A DNA stretch of 64,000 nt from Cellulosimicrobium cellulans (GTDB lineage Bacteria; Actinomycetota; Actinomycetes; Actinomycetales; Cellulomonadaceae), in assembly GCF_016907755.1 (NCBI RefSeq), contig NZ_JAFBCN010000001.1, forward strand, positions 310,001 through 374,000, written 5' to 3'. How positions within the stretch are numbered: the first letter of the stretch is position 1; each line of letters begins with the position of its first letter. Positions 25,244-37,812 of this stretch are shown here, piece after piece. A program made the position numbers and the translations under genes. The notes beneath the pieces are model-generated. The model saw nothing but the letters and a program-made list of their open reading frames with translations, was not told the origin of the DNA and did no database searches.

Positions 25244-26374
25244 ATGAAGTTCCGGGTTGAGCGTGATGTCCTGGCCGACGCGGTGACCTGGACGGCGCGG
25301 ACCCTGCCGACCCGCCCGCCCGCCCCGGTGCTCGCCGGTGTACGGCTCGAGGCGGACGCGTCCGGGACGATCGGCCTGTCGAGCTTCGACTACGAGGTCT
25401 CGGCCCGCTCGGAGATCCCCGCCGAGGTGAGCGAGCCCGGCACGGTGCTCGTGTCCGGGCGTCTGCTCGCCGAGATCTCCCGTGCGCTCCCGGCGAAGCC
25501 GGTCGACGTCGTCCTCGAGGGCAACAAGGTCACGGTGACCTGCGGAGCGAGCCGCTTCACGCTGCTCACCATGCCTGTGGACGAGTACCCCGCCCTGCCC
25601 GCGATGCCCGAGCTCACGGGAACGGTCTCGGGCGACGAGCTGACGAACGCCGTCGCACAGGTCACGGTGGCGGCGAGCCGCGACGACACCCTTCCCCTGC
25701 TCACCGGGGTCCGGGTCGAGATCGAGGGCGAGAAGATCACGCTCCTCGCCACCGACCGCTACCGCCTCGCGCTCCGGGAGCTCACCTGGACGCCCGTCAC
25801 CCCCAGCTACTCGGCGGTGGCGCTCGTCCGGGCCCGCACGCTCAACGACGTGGCCAAGTCGCTCGGCAGCTCGGGCCTCGTGAACGTCGGCCTGAACACC
25901 GGCGCCGGGGTGGACCTCGTCGGCTTCGAGGCGGGCGGTCGCCACACGACGTCGCAGCTCGTCGACGGCGACTACCCCGCCGTGCGCCGGCTGTTCCCCG
26001 ACGAGACCCCGATCCACGCCGTCGTGCCGACGGCGCCGCTCATCGACGCCGCCAAGCGTGTGTCGCTCGTCGCGGAGCGCAACACCCCGATCCGGCTGTC
26101 GTTCACGGACGGGCAGGTCGTGCTCGACGCGGGCCAGGGCGACGACGCACAGGCGTCCGAGGCGCTGGAGGCCGTGCTCGTGGGCGAGGACATCTCGGTG
26201 GCCTTCAACCCGCAGTTCCTCCTCGACGGACTCGGGGCCCTCGGGACGGACTTCGTGCGCCTGAGCTTCACGCACCCGAACAAGCCCGTGGAGTTCACCG
26301 GGCAGGACTCGCTGGACGGCGAGGACTCGTCGCACTACCGCTACCTGCTCGTGCCGATCCGCTTCGCGGGCTGA
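25244..26374 (+). CDS. dnaN: DNA polymerase III beta subunit (sliding clamp)
   Basis: Ring-shaped clamp that tethers the replicative polymerase. 376 residues starting MKFRVERDVLADAVTWTAR, with the three-domain clamp pattern, and ending in YLLVPIRFAG, close to the YxxMPxR C-terminal signature. ATG 25244 is chosen because GAGAGGG lies six to seven bases upstream and the conserved N-terminus starts there. It follows oriC and precedes gnd by 62 bases. Confidence 0.98.
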   Translation: MKFRVERDVLADAVTWTARTLPTRPPAPVLAGVRLEADASGTIGLSSFDYEVSARSEIPAEVSEPGTVLVSGRLLAEISRALPAKPVDVVLEGNKVTVTCGASRFTLLTMPVDEYPALPAMPELTGTVSGDELTNAVAQVTVAASRDDTLPLLTGVRVEIEGEKITLLATDRYRLALRELTWTPVTPSYSAVALVRARTLNDVAKSLGSSGLVNVGLNTGAGVDLVGFEAGGRHTTSQLVDGDYPAVRRLFPDETPIHAVVPTAPLIDAAKRVSLVAERNTPIRLSFTDGQVVLDAGQGDDAQASEALEAVLVGEDISVAFNPQFLLDGLGALGTDFVRLSFTHPNKPVEFTGQDSLDGEDSSHYRYLLVPIRFAG

Positions 26375-26436
26375 CACCGCGAGGACCGCTCTCGCACCAC
26401 CGCCTCGACCGCATCACCGCACCCCGGAGGACTCGC

Positions 26437-27342
26437 ATGGTCACGCGCATCGGACTCGTCGGCCTGGGCAAGATGGGCAACAACATGCGGGCGCGCATCC
26501 GTGCCGCCGGCATCGAGGTGGTGGGCTACGACCCGCGGCCCGAGGTGTCGGACGTCGCGACCCTCGCCGACCTCGTCGCGGCCCTGCCCGACGACGGTCC
26601 GCGCATCGTGTGGGTCATGGTCCCCGCGGGAGAGCCGACCCGGGGCGTGGTGACGGAGCTCGGCGACCTGCTCGGCGCGGGCGACTTCGTCATCGAGGGC
26701 GGCAACTCGTACTACGCCGAGGACCAGGCGCGCGCCGCCGAGCTGAGCGAGAAGGGCGTGGGGTACCTCGACGTCGGCGTCTCGGGCGGGGTCTGGGGCC
26801 TCGAGAACGGCTACGGCCTCATGGTCGGCGGCGACCGCACGCACGTCGAGGCCGCCATGCCGGTCTTCGACGCCCTGCGCCCGGAGGGTCCCCGCGAGGA
26901 GGGCTTCGTCCACGCGGGCGAGGTCGGCGCGGGCCACTTCGCGAAGATGGTCCACAACGGCATCGAGTACGGGCTCATGCAGGCGTACGCGGAGGGCTAC
27001 GAGCTCCTCGCCGCGAAGAGCGAGCTCGTCACGGACGTGCACGGCACGATGAAGGCGTGGACGCGCGGCACGGTCGTGCGGTCCTGGCTCCTCGACCTCT
27101 TCGTCAAGGCGCTCGAGGAGGACCCGCAGCTCGCCGCGATCGACGACTGGGTCGACGACTCCGGCGAGGGCCGGTGGACCGTCGACGAGGCCATCGACAA
27201 CGCCGTGCCGCTGCCCGTCATCTCGGCCGCGCTGTTCGCGCGCTTCGCCTCGCGTCAGGAGCAGTCCCCGGCGCTCAAGGCCGTCGCGGCGCTGCGTCAG
27301 CAGTTCGGCGGGCACGCGGTGAAGGCCGCCGACCCGGCCTGA
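26437..27342 (+). CDS. gnd: 6-phosphogluconate dehydrogenase (short, YqeC/GndA type)
   Basis: Oxidative decarboxylation of 6-phosphogluconate in the pentose phosphate pathway. 301 residues: the short bacterial form, against about 470 for the classical enzyme. N-terminal dinucleotide fold [34 protein letters not shown] and the catalytic [21 protein letters not shown] lies before the ATG. The location between dnaN and recF is as in Streptomyces; mycobacteria lack it there. Cofactor choice (NAD or NADP) is not settled by sequence. Confidence 0.94.
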   Translation: MVTRIGLVGLGKMGNNMRARIRAAGIEVVGYDPRPEVSDVATLADLVAALPDDGPRIVWVMVPAGEPTRGVVTELGDLLGAGDFVIEGGNSYYAEDQARAAELSEKGVGYLDVGVSGGVWGLENGYGLMVGGDRTHVEAAMPVFDALRPEGPREEGFVHAGEVGAGHFAKMVHNGIEYGLMQAYAEGYELLAAKSELVTDVHGTMKAWTRGTVVRSWLLDLFVKALEEDPQLAAIDDWVDDSGEGRWTVDEAIDNAVPLPVISAALFARFASRQEQSPALKAVAALRQQFGGHAVKAADPA

Positions 27343-27379
27343 CCGGTCGGCCGACCCTCACCCGGCACGTCCTCCCGCG

Positions 27380-28687
27380 ATGTACGTCTCCCACCTGTCC
27401 CTCGTCGACTTCCGCTCGTACGAGTCCGTCGACGTCGAGCTCGTCCCGGGCGTGAATGCCCTCGTCGGGCCGAACGGTCAGGGCAAGACGAACCTCGTCG
27501 AGGCGATCGGGTACGTGGCGACGCTCGCGAGCCACCGGGTCGCCGGGGACGCGGCGCTCGTCCGGGCCGGCGCCACGCGTGCCGTCGTCCGGACCCGGGT
27601 CGTCCGGGGCGACCGCGCGAGCACCGTCGAGCTGGAAATCGCCTCCGGCCGCGCGAACCGGGCCCGGATCAACCGGTCCCCCGCGAAGCGGCCGCGCGAC
27701 GTCCTCGGCATCGTGCGCACCGTCCTCTTCGCCCCGGAGGACCTCGCCCTGGTCAAGGGCGACCCGGACGGTCGCCGCCGGTTCCTCGACCAGCTCGCCG
27801 TCCTCCTGGTCCCGCGCGTCGCCGCGCTCCTCGCGGACTACGAGCGGGTGCTGCGCCAGCGGGGGGCGCTCCTCAAGTCCGCGACCGCGCTCCGGGGTCG
27901 CCGTGCGACCCGCCGCACCAGGGCCGCGGAGCCACCACCCGACGACGACGCGGCCGAAGGCACGTCGTCCCCGCTGGCGACGCTCGAGGTCTGGGACGCA
28001 CGGCTCGCGAGCCTCGGTGCCGAGATCACGGCCCTGCGTCTCCAGCTCGTCGCGGCGCTCACGCCGTACGTCGCGGAGGCGTACGAGCAGGTCAGCGCCG
28101 GGCAGGGCGAGGCACAGATCGCGTACCGCTCGTCGGTCGACGAGGCGCTCGACCCGGACGGGGCCGCTGACGGTGTCCCCCCGCGGGGCGAGCCGGGCAC
28201 CGACGGCGACGGCCCGACGTCGGGCCTCCCCGACGCGCCGACGCTCGAGAAGCGCATGCTGGATGCCATGCGGGCGGTGCGGGCGAAGGAGATCGAGCGC
28301 GGGGTGAACCTCGTCGGACCCCACCGCGACGACGTCGTCCTCACCCTGGGCGGCCTGCCGGCGAAGGGGTACGCGAGCCACGGCGAGTCGTGGTCGTTCG
28401 CCCTCGCCCTGCGCCTCGCGTCCTACCGGCTGCTCAAGGACGGGGCCCCGGCGGGGCTCGACTCCCTCCTGTGGGCGGACCAGTGGGGTCCGGACGGCGA
28501 GCCCGTGCTCGTGCTCGACGACGTGTTCGCCGAGCTCGACGTCCGGCGCCGCGAGCGGCTGGCCGAGCTCGTCGCGGGCGCGGGCCAGGTCATCATCACC
28601 GCCGCCGTCCCCGACGACGTCCCCGCGCTCCTGGACGGGGCGCGTTTCGCCGTCCATGACGGGACGGTGAGCCGTGTCGAGGACTGA
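27380..28687 (+). CDS. recF: DNA replication and repair protein RecF
   Basis: SMC-like ATPase that helps load RecA at gaps. 435 residues, longer than the usual 360-390. Walker [10 protein letters not shown] at 30-38; Walker [12 protein letters not shown] near the C-terminus; ABC-type signature around [14 protein letters not shown]. Two low-complexity inserts (a [18 protein letters not shown] stretch and a [12 protein letters not shown] stretch) explain the extra length. No Shine-Dalgarno sequence is seen before the ATG; it follows gnd by 37 bases. Its 3' end overlaps the DUF721 gene by 14 bases. Confidence 0.95.
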   Translation: MYVSHLSLVDFRSYESVDVELVPGVNALVGPNGQGKTNLVEAIGYVATLASHRVAGDAALVRAGATRAVVRTRVVRGDRASTVELEIASGRANRARINRSPAKRPRDVLGIVRTVLFAPEDLALVKGDPDGRRRFLDQLAVLLVPRVAALLADYERVLRQRGALLKSATALRGRRATRRTRAAEPPPDDDAAEGTSSPLATLEVWDARLASLGAEITALRLQLVAALTPYVAEAYEQVSAGQGEAQIAYRSSVDEALDPDGAADGVPPRGEPGTDGDGPTSGLPDAPTLEKRMLDAMRAVRAKEIERGVNLVGPHRDDVVLTLGGLPAKGYASHGESWSFALALRLASYRLLKDGAPAGLDSLLWADQWGPDGEPVLVLDDVFAELDVRRRERLAELVAGAGQVIITAAVPDDVPALLDGARFAVHDGTVSRVED

Positions 28688-29336
28688 GGGTGGCGCGTTC
28701 TCGTCCCACCACGGCGACGACCGCACCGAGCACGATGCGGCCCAGCCGTCCGCCCCCGGTGACCCTTCGCGGCGTGGCTCCACGGACGGGGAGAGCGCGG
28801 CGCCTCGGGCGACGGGGCTGCCCGTGGGGGACGTCGTGGAGCTGACGCCGCCGGCGGAGGTGGCGCGGCAGGCGCTCAACCGGGCGAAGGCGGCGGCGCG
28901 GGCGAAGGGGCTGCGGCCGGGGCAGGAGCCGCGCCGCCGGATCCTGGCCGACCCCCCGACGTCGGGCGCCCGACCGGGCGGCCGCGACCCGCAGCTCCTG
29001 GGCGACGTCGTCGCGCGGCTGCTGCGGGAGCGCGACTGGGTCGCCGACGTGTCGGTGGGTGGCGTCGTCGGGCGGTGGCGCGAGGTGGTCGGCGACCAGG
29101 TGGCGGACCACTGCGAGCCGGAGACGTTCGAGGACAAGGTCCTCGTGGTGCGGGCGGACTCGACGGCGTGGGCGACGCAGGTGCGCCTGCTCGCACCACA
29201 GCTCCTCGAGCGTCTCGCGCGCGAGGTCGGCGAGGGCGTCGTGGAGACGGTGACGGTCCTCGGGCCGGCAGGCCCGAGCTTCCGGCGCGGCAAGAAGTCG
29301 GTCCGCGGACCCGGCCCGCGCGACACCTGGGGCTGA
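28674..29336 (+). CDS. DUF721 protein, DciA-like helicase-loading factor candidate
   Basis: 220 residues. The C-terminal half carries the DUF721 pattern: [22 protein letters not shown], then [31 protein letters not shown]. The N-terminal half is polar and Arg/Pro-rich. It corresponds to Rv0004 of M. tuberculosis, placed in the DciA family that helps load the replicative helicase. The GTG start lies within the recF end, so translation is probably coupled. The conserved next gene is gyrB, but here a leftward gene intervenes. Confidence 0.88.
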   Translation: MSRTEGGAFSSHHGDDRTEHDAAQPSAPGDPSRRGSTDGESAAPRATGLPVGDVVELTPPAEVARQALNRAKAAARAKGLRPGQEPRRRILADPPTSGARPGGRDPQLLGDVVARLLRERDWVADVSVGGVVGRWREVVGDQVADHCEPETFEDKVLVVRADSTAWATQVRLLAPQLLERLAREVGEGVVETVTVLGPAGPSFRRGKKSVRGPGPRDTWG

Positions 29337-29402
29337 GTGCCCGACGGCGCGGCCTCGCGCCGTCCTGAGGGCCGCGCCCGGGCGCGGCGTGCTCGGACAC
29401 GA

Positions 29403-29437
29403 CGAGGCCCGCCGTGACCGGGGCACGGCGGGCCTCG
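29403..29437. terminator. Bidirectional terminator hairpin
   Basis: A perfect 14-bp stem (29403-29416 with 29424-29437) with a seven-base loop between the convergent DUF721 and LAxTG genes. Confidence 0.8.
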
Positions 29438-29469
29438 CGGGTGGTGACGGTCAGGTCACCACGTCGGGG

Positions 29470-31011
29470 TCAGGACTGCACGCGGCGGCGCAGCCAGAAC
29501 ACCAGGACACCGCCGCCGACGAGCAGGGCGGCGAAGGCCGCGGCGCCCGCGACGGTGGCGCCAGTCGTGGCGAGCGCGGGGCCGCCGGGCTCGGCGGGAC
29601 CGGCGACGTTCTCGACCGCGACCGGGGCGACGGGCGGGTTCGCGCAGGCGCTGGTCGCGGGCGGGTAGGTGACGACCGTCGAGTACGACGGGTTCACCTC
29701 GAAGAGGACCTCCACGCCGTCACGCGTCCACGCGAAGTTGCCCTCGGTCTCCGTGTACGAGCCGTCCTCGTTGCGGACGAACCCGGGCCACTGCTGGGGC
29801 TCCGCGGCCGAGGCGCCGGGCCACAGGAGCGTGCCGCTGAGCGGCTGGCCGGTCACGACGTGGTCCTCGCCGCCGTTGGGGTGCAGGAACGTGATGGTGA
29901 GCGGGTTCTCCTCGTCGACGGTGACGCCCTCGGGCAGCGCGACATCGTAGCCGAGGTAGGGGACGTCGCCCTGGCAGACCGCCTCGATCGCGCCCGGGAC
30001 GAGCGCGCACGCCTCCTCCGCGGGAAGCAGGTCCGCCACCGGGAACAGGGCGCTGCGTCCGTCCTCGGCGACGACGTAGCCGAGCTGCGCCGTCTCCTCG
30101 GAGAACTCGACGGTGGCGTTCTTCGGCTCGGCGACGACGCCCTCGGCCGTCGCGGTGTAGCGGAACTGCTCGGACTCGGCCGGGACGTTCTCCCCGGTCA
30201 GCTCGGTGCCGCACACCTCGACGGCGGCGGGGACCTCCGGCGTCGCGGGGGCGACCACCTCCTCGTCGACCGGCCCGGGGGTGTCGCACGCGCCCTCGGG
30301 GAAGAGGTTGGCGAGGTCCTGGTGGTCCCACGAGATCAGCGTGCCGTCGGGGAACTCGCCGAGGTGCTTGCCGTCGGGCGAGTAGCGGATGTCCGTCGGG
30401 AGCTCGTCGAGCCCGCCGGGCAGGTCCACGAGGTCCTGCTGCACGGCCCACGCGGTGCACAGGTCCTCGGTGGTGACGTCGGGGACGATGGTGCGCGCGA
30501 CGGCGCGCACCTCCTCCAGGTCGAGAGGCGCGACGAGCCAGGTCTTGTCCCACGGCTTCTCGGGCAGGGCGAGCTCGTCGCTCGTGACGAGCTTCTGCGG
30601 GCCGGAGTTCTCCCAGGCGGCGGGGCTCTTCGGGTCGAGCTTGGGGTAGACGTACACCCCGACCTGGACGGGTGCGTCGGCGGGCTGGCACGGCTTGGTG
30701 GTGCCCTCCCAGGCCGCGTCGTAGCGGTCGTGGTCGGAGGCGTCGACGGCGACGCTCCACGTGTGGGCCACGGTCGGGTCGAGCTGATACGTCTTCGAGA
30801 ACCGGCCGTCGAAGTTGCGCGGCTCGAGCGTCTTCCCGTCGACGACGACGGTGAGCCCGTTCCCGGAGGCGTACGCCCAGAGATCGACCTTGAGGCTCTG
30901 GCAGTCGGCGACGGGCTCGCCGCTGTGGGCGGAGGCAGGTGCCGCGGTGGCCACGAGCAGGCCGCCGAGTGCGAGCACTGTCGCTGCAGCGCTCGCGAGG
31001 AGTCTCTTCAC
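29470..31011 (-). CDS. Secreted LAxTG-anchored surface protein (sortase substrate)
   Basis: 513 residues. A signal peptide (KRLLASAAATVLALGGLLVA...ASA) is followed by an extracellular region with repeated Cys residues. The C-terminus is a sorting signal: LATTG at 480-484, a hydrophobic helix and the basic tail RRRVQS. LAxTG is the motif of class E sortases, and a SrtE gene lies at 42244. The body has no domain I recognise. GTG 31011 is chosen because the signal peptide starts there. It is transcribed leftward inside an otherwise conserved rightward block. Confidence 0.85.
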   Translation of the reverse strand: MKRLLASAAATVLALGGLLVATAAPASAHSGEPVADCQSLKVDLWAYASGNGLTVVVDGKTLEPRNFDGRFSKTYQLDPTVAHTWSVAVDASDHDRYDAAWEGTTKPCQPADAPVQVGVYVYPKLDPKSPAAWENSGPQKLVTSDELALPEKPWDKTWLVAPLDLEEVRAVARTIVPDVTTEDLCTAWAVQQDLVDLPGGLDELPTDIRYSPDGKHLGEFPDGTLISWDHQDLANLFPEGACDTPGPVDEEVVAPATPEVPAAVEVCGTELTGENVPAESEQFRYTATAEGVVAEPKNATVEFSEETAQLGYVVAEDGRSALFPVADLLPAEEACALVPGAIEAVCQGDVPYLGYDVALPEGVTVDEENPLTITFLHPNGGEDHVVTGQPLSGTLLWPGASAAEPQQWPGFVRNEDGSYTETEGNFAWTRDGVEVLFEVNPSYSTVVTYPPATSACANPPVAPVAVENVAGPAEPGGPALATTGATVAGAAAFAALLVGGGVLVFWLRRRVQS

Positions 31012-31104
31012 GAGGTGAGGGTCCCTTCGGGGTGAGGCCGCCCGCACGCGGATCACTCCTGCGCGGACGACGCGCGAATCATGATTGTGTGTGGTATTAG
31101 ACCA

Positions 31105-31120
31105 CTTTCCACGTGAAATG
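31105..31120. other. Degenerate parS-like site
   Basis: CTTTCCACGTGAAATG keeps the CCACGTGAAA core but matches the consensus at only 11 of 16 positions. It may be a weak ParB site or chance. Confidence 0.3.
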
Positions 31121-31218
31121 CCGATTCCCGACTTGTCACCGGAGGGAGCGTTCCCACGACCTGGACGGCGAGCCCGGCGTCCGGGCTGCGGCGCGCGTGC
31201 CGAGGCGTCTCTCCGAGC

Positions 31219-31252
31219 GGTGGACAACACCTGTGGACAACTTTGTGGAGGA
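31219..31252 (+). promoter_or_regulatory. DnaA boxes upstream of gyrB
   Basis: GGTGGACAA (31219-31227), perfect TGTGGACAA (31232-31240) and TGTGGAGGA (31244-31252). The last two start 12 bp apart and nearly repeat the doublet upstream of dnaA. Confidence 0.7.
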
Positions 31253-31549
31253 GTCTCGACGACGGGGCGCGGATCGCGTCGTGATAGCCCGGGACGTCGT
31301 CCCCAGGAGGGCCACAATCCGCGGAATTCGGCTCGTGGCGGGTAGACTGGGGAGGTCATTCCGGGTCTGTTCACCACCCGTGCGCGCAGCCCTTCCGAGG
31401 AGGCGCGGCCAGCCGTCCACGGCCGACCGTCCGCCGTCGCGGAGGAGCCGACGCCGGTCGTGGTGCGGGCCCGGAACCCTTGAGCAGCGGCGACCGCTTC
31501 CGCACGAACGCGGGCGCTGCGTGCACGACGACGAGGAGCAGTCCTGCCC

Positions 31550-33646
31550 GTGGCAGACCACACCGACACCGCCATCTCCGACCCGACGGCGTCCGCGGAG
31601 GCGGCACCCTCGGCGGGCGGCGGCTACGACGCGAGCAACATCACCGTCCTGGAGGGCCTCGAGGCGGTCCGCAAGCGTCCGGGCATGTACATCGGCTCGA
31701 CCGGCGAGCGGGGCCTCCACCACCTTGTGTACGAGATTGTGGATAACTCTGTGGACGAGGCCCTCGCCGGGCACGCGGACACGATCGACGTGACGCTCCT
31801 GGCCGACGGCGGCGTCCGCGTCGTCGACAACGGCCGCGGCATCCCCGTCGCGATCCACCCGACCGAGGGGAAGCCGACGCTCGAGGTCGTCATGACGATC
31901 CTCCACGCGGGCGGCAAGTTCGGCGGCGGCGGGTACGCCGTCTCCGGCGGGCTGCACGGCGTCGGCATGTCGGTCGTCAACGCGCTGTCGACGCGCATGG
32001 TGTCCGAGGTCCGTCGCGACGGCTACTCGTGGCGCCAGGAGTTCACCGAGGGTGGCAACCCGGTGGCCCCCGTCGAACGGCTCGAGCCGTCGGACGAGAC
32101 GGGGACGACGCAGACCTTCTGGGCCGACCCCGGGATCTTCGAGACCACCGAGTACGACTTCGAGACCCTGCGGGCGCGCTTCCAGCAGATGGCGTTCCTC
32201 AACAAGGGGCTGCGCATCACGCTGACGGACGAGCGTCCCGCCCACCTCGACACGGGCGACGAGGTCACGGGGGGCGACGGGACGACCGACGCGGACGGCG
32301 TCTCCGAGGCGGACGGCGCGACGTCGGGGGCCTCCACCCCGGCCCGCACCGTCTCGTACAAGTACGACGGCGGTCTCGTGGACTACGTCAAGCACCTCAA
32401 CTCGGCCAAGAAGGTCGAGCTCGTCCACCCCGACGTCATCGACTTCGAGTCGGAGGACACCGAGAAGCGCATCTCCGTCGAGATCGCGATGCAGTGGACC
32501 AGCTCGTACTCCGAGTCCGTCCACACGTACGCGAACACGATCTCCACGACGGAGGGCGGCACGCACGAGGAGGGCTTCCGTGCGGCGATGACCTCGCTGG
32601 TCAACCGGTACGCGCGCGACAAGGGCATCCTCAAGGAGAAGGACGACAACCTCACGGGCGACGACATCCGCGAGGGTCTGACCGCCGTCGTCTCCGTGAA
32701 GCTCGGCGAGCCCCAGTTCGAGGGCCAGACCAAGACGAAGCTCGGCAACACCGAGGCGAAGACGTTCGTCCAGCGCGTCGTCCACGAGCAGCTCACGGAC
32801 TGGTTCGACTCGCACCCGAACGAGGGCCGCGACGTGATCCGCAAGGCGATCCAGGCGTCCCAGGCGCGGCTCGCCGCCCGCAAGGCGCGCGAGGCGACGC
32901 GACGCAAGGGTCTGCTGGAGTCGGGCGGCATGCCCGGCAAGCTGCGGGACTGCCAGTCGAACCGCGCCGAGGAGTGCGAGATCTTCATCGTGGAGGGTGA
33001 CTCCGCGGGCGGCTCCGCCGTCCGTGGTCGCAACCCGCGGACGCAGGCGATCCTCCCGATCCGCGGCAAGATCCTCAACGTCGAGCGCGCGCGCCTCGAC
33101 CGGGCCCTGTCCAACCAGGAGGTCCAGTCGATCATCACCGCGTTCGGCACGGGGATCGGCGAGGACTTCGACCTCACCAAGCTGCGGTACCACAAGATCG
33201 TCCTCATGGCCGACGCGGACGTCGACGGCCAGCACATCGCGACGCTCCTGCTCACGCTGCTCTTCCGGTACATGCGCCCCCTCATCGAGAACGGGCACGT
33301 CTACCTCGCGCAGCCGCCGCTGTACCGGCTCAAGTGGTCGAACGCCCCGCACGACTACGTCTACTCGGACAAGGAGCGCGACGCGTTCCTCGCATCTGGG
33401 CAGGCCGCGGGCAAGCGGATCCCCAAGGAGAACGGGATCCAGCGCTACAAGGGTCTGGGCGAGATGGACTACTCGGAGCTGTGGGACACGACCATGGACC
33501 CCGAGCACCGCACGCTCAACCAGGTCACCCTGGACGACGCGGCCGCCGCGGACGAGATCTTCTCCGTCCTCATGGGCGAGGACGTCGAGTCCCGCCGCAG
33601 CTTCATCCAGCGGAACGCGAAGGACGTGCGGTTCCTTGACATCTGA
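31550..33646 (+). CDS. gyrB: DNA gyrase subunit B
   Basis: ATPase subunit of the enzyme that supercoils DNA; target of aminocoumarins. 698 residues: GHKL ATPase with [10 protein letters not shown] (62-71) and [19 protein letters not shown], transducer domain, TOPRIM with [15 protein letters not shown] and DADVDGQHI, and C-terminal [15 protein letters not shown]. An acidic, Gly/Asp-rich insert after [10 protein letters not shown] is common in actinobacteria. GTG start with GAGGAG about eleven bases upstream. Codons 63-67 (ATT GTG GAT AAC TCT) are AT-rich for this genome and form DnaA boxes. Confidence 0.98.
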   Translation: MADHTDTAISDPTASAEAAPSAGGGYDASNITVLEGLEAVRKRPGMYIGSTGERGLHHLVYEIVDNSVDEALAGHADTIDVTLLADGGVRVVDNGRGIPVAIHPTEGKPTLEVVMTILHAGGKFGGGGYAVSGGLHGVGMSVVNALSTRMVSEVRRDGYSWRQEFTEGGNPVAPVERLEPSDETGTTQTFWADPGIFETTEYDFETLRARFQQMAFLNKGLRITLTDERPAHLDTGDEVTGGDGTTDADGVSEADGATSGASTPARTVSYKYDGGLVDYVKHLNSAKKVELVHPDVIDFESEDTEKRISVEIAMQWTSSYSESVHTYANTISTTEGGTHEEGFRAAMTSLVNRYARDKGILKEKDDNLTGDDIREGLTAVVSVKLGEPQFEGQTKTKLGNTEAKTFVQRVVHEQLTDWFDSHPNEGRDVIRKAIQASQARLAARKAREATRRKGLLESGGMPGKLRDCQSNRAEECEIFIVEGDSAGGSAVRGRNPRTQAILPIRGKILNVERARLDRALSNQEVQSIITAFGTGIGEDFDLTKLRYHKIVLMADADVDGQHIATLLLTLLFRYMRPLIENGHVYLAQPPLYRLKWSNAPHDYVYSDKERDAFLASGQAAGKRIPKENGIQRYKGLGEMDYSELWDTTMDPEHRTLNQVTLDDAAAADEIFSVLMGEDVESRRSFIQRNAKDVRFLDI
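31738..31758 (+). promoter_or_regulatory. DnaA-box doublet inside gyrB coding sequence
   Basis: TGTGGATAA (31738-31746, perfect) and TGTGGACGA (31750-31758) start 12 bp apart within codons for I-V-D-N-S-V-D-E. Three neighbouring codons use T at the third position (ATT, GAT, TCT), which is rare here, as if the DNA word were kept. Confidence 0.6.
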
Positions 33647-33662
33647 GCAGCTCGTCGCGCGG

Positions 33663-33695
33663 CCGCTCCCGCCAGACCCGCCACGACCCGGCACG
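33663..33695 (+). repeat. Dispersed 33-bp repeat, copy 2
   Basis: Identical over 33 bases to the complement of 1343-1375. It begins 17 bases after the gyrB stop and ends 68 bases before gyrA. The following bases stay similar (CCGCC..CTCCGG). Confidence 0.7.
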
Positions 33696-33763
33696 GCCGC
33701 CGCTCCGGTCCCGACACCGGCGGCGACAGCAGCACCTGCACGAGACGACGAACGAGGTAGACC

Positions 33764-36459
<2,696 letters not shown>

Positions 36460-36463
<4 letters not shown>

Positions 36464-37425
36464 GCAGCGAGAACAACGCACCGCCGACGATCACGCCCCG
36501 GCTGACCGTGCCGCGTCCCGACACGGACACGACGTCGCGCGCCGGGGGCGCGACCACGGCGAGCAAGCACGCGGAGTCGAACGGCGCGTCGAACGGTTCG
36601 GCGTCCGGCGCCGTCCCCCCGCCGCCCCCGCCACCGCCGCCGAGCCAGACCGGAGGTCAGGCCGCCCCGCAGCGGGGTGTCGACGACGACGGGATGGAGC
36701 GCGCGTCCGGCGAGAGTCGTGTCGCGGTCGCCCGCGCCGGCGCCGTGAAGGCTGCCGCTGCCGCCATCGCCGCGGCGAAGAGCGCGGCCAAGAAGGTGTC
36801 GGCCGCGGTCCCGGCCGCACCGGCGGAGACCGGCCCCCAGCAGCCCGGTCACGACGAGATCGACGACGAGACGGTGAGGCGCGTGCCCACGACCACCTCG
36901 ACGGTCCCCAGCGCCTCGGCGGCGGCCTCGGCGAGCGCCCCGGCGCCGGCCGCGGTGCACTACTCCGCCGCGGGCGTGTCGGGATCCGCCACCCCGCTCA
37001 CCGGTGCCACACCCGCCGTCGGCCCGGCGACGGGGGCGACGCCCACGGTCCGGAACGAGGGCGGCCCGCGACGCGTCCGGCTCGCGGTCTCGCGCATCGA
37101 CCCCTGGTCCGCGATGAAGCTCGGCTTCCTGCTGGCGGTCGCGATCGGCATCATGACCGTCGTCGCGACGGCCGTGGTCTGGTACGTCCTCGACGGCATG
37201 ATGGTCTTCGCGAAGATCGAGGACCTGTTCACGCAGATCGTCGGCACCGAGACCGACGTGGACATCCAGCAGTACGTCGCGTTCGGCCGCGTGATCTCCA
37301 TCGCTACGCTGCTCGGCGTCGTGAACGTGGTGATCATCACCGCGCTGTCGACGATCATGGCGTTCCTGTACAACATCGTCGCCGCGCTGGTGGGCGGCGT
37401 GCACCTCACGCTCACGGACGACTGA
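36460..37425 (+). CDS. DUF3566 transmembrane protein
   Basis: 321 residues. The first 200 are disordered, rich in Pro, Ala and Thr, with a run of prolines. The C-terminal part is the DUF3566 domain: [19 protein letters not shown], a first membrane helix, a short loop with VWYVLDGM and [10 protein letters not shown], and a second helix ending in a conserved [10 protein letters not shown]. The family always lies after gyrA in actinobacteria (Rv0007 in M. tuberculosis). Function not established; the coupling to gyrA is by overlap. Confidence 0.9.
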
Positions 37426-37466
37426 CCCAGCACGGCTCCCCGACCGGGGGCCACGGACCTCTCGGT

Positions 37467-37496
37467 TTGGGTCTGCGGCTCCCGGTGGGGTAACCT
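37467..37496 (+). promoter_or_regulatory. Candidate promoter of tRNA-Ile
   Basis: TTGGGT (37467-37472), 18-base spacer, TAACCT (37491-37496). Transcription would start about 50 bases before the tRNA. Confidence 0.4.
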
Positions 37497-37551
37497 CAAT
37501 CGCTGCCTGCGAGCGGAGCGGCCCCCTGGGGCTGTCCGGCGAGGCGCGTAC

Positions 37552-37625
37552 GGGCCTATAGCTCAGACGGTTAGAGCGCTTCCCTGATAAGGAAGAGGTC
37601 AGAGGTTCAAGTCCTCTTAGGCCCA
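37552..37625 (+). tRNA. tRNA-Ile (GAT)
   Basis: Acceptor GGGCCTA pairs with TAGGCCC. Anticodon stem CTTCC/GGAAG encloses loop CTGATAA with anticodon GAT at 37586-37588. T arm contains GGTTCAAGTCC. 74 bases; CCA is not encoded. The tRNA-Ile/tRNA-Ala pair after gyrA is conserved in actinobacteria. Confidence 0.97.
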
Positions 37626-37653
37626 CTGCCGAACCCACTCGAGGGGGAACGTC

Positions 37654-37773
37654 ATGAAGAAGCTTCTCGTCCTGCTCCTCGCCGCCGGCGCCGGATATCT
37701 CCTGTGGCGCAAGTACACGGAGGACAACGCCGAGCGTGACCTCTGGGCAGAGGTCACCGACACCTTCGAGTGA
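37654..37773 (+). CDS. DLW-39 family small protein
   Basis: 39 residues: MKKLLVLLLAAGAGYLLWRK, then a polar half containing D-L-W at 29-31. This matches the DLW-39 family, named for its length and motif and found in this spot in actinobacteria. The N-terminal half is one membrane helix; the rest is probably cytoplasmic. GAGGGGG lies about six bases before the ATG. Function unknown. It lies between two tRNA genes. Confidence 0.88.
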   Translation: MKKLLVLLLAAGAGYLLWRKYTEDNAERDLWAEVTDTFE

Positions 37774-37812
37774 GCACGTCTCACTCCTGACCGGCCCCAG
37801 GCCGCGTCACCC

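Larger units (their letters stand above)
31012..31549. promoter_or_regulatory. Divergent region upstream of gyrB
   Basis: 538 bases without a gene. From left to right: an AT-rich patch at about 31080-31105 with the inverted repeat GTGGT-ATTAG-ACCAC (31091-31105), a degenerate parS-like site (31105-31120), a DnaA-box cluster (31219-31252), and a -10-like TAGACT at 31343-31348 with no clear -35. If that is the gyrB promoter, the leader is about 195 bases. Confidence 0.5.
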
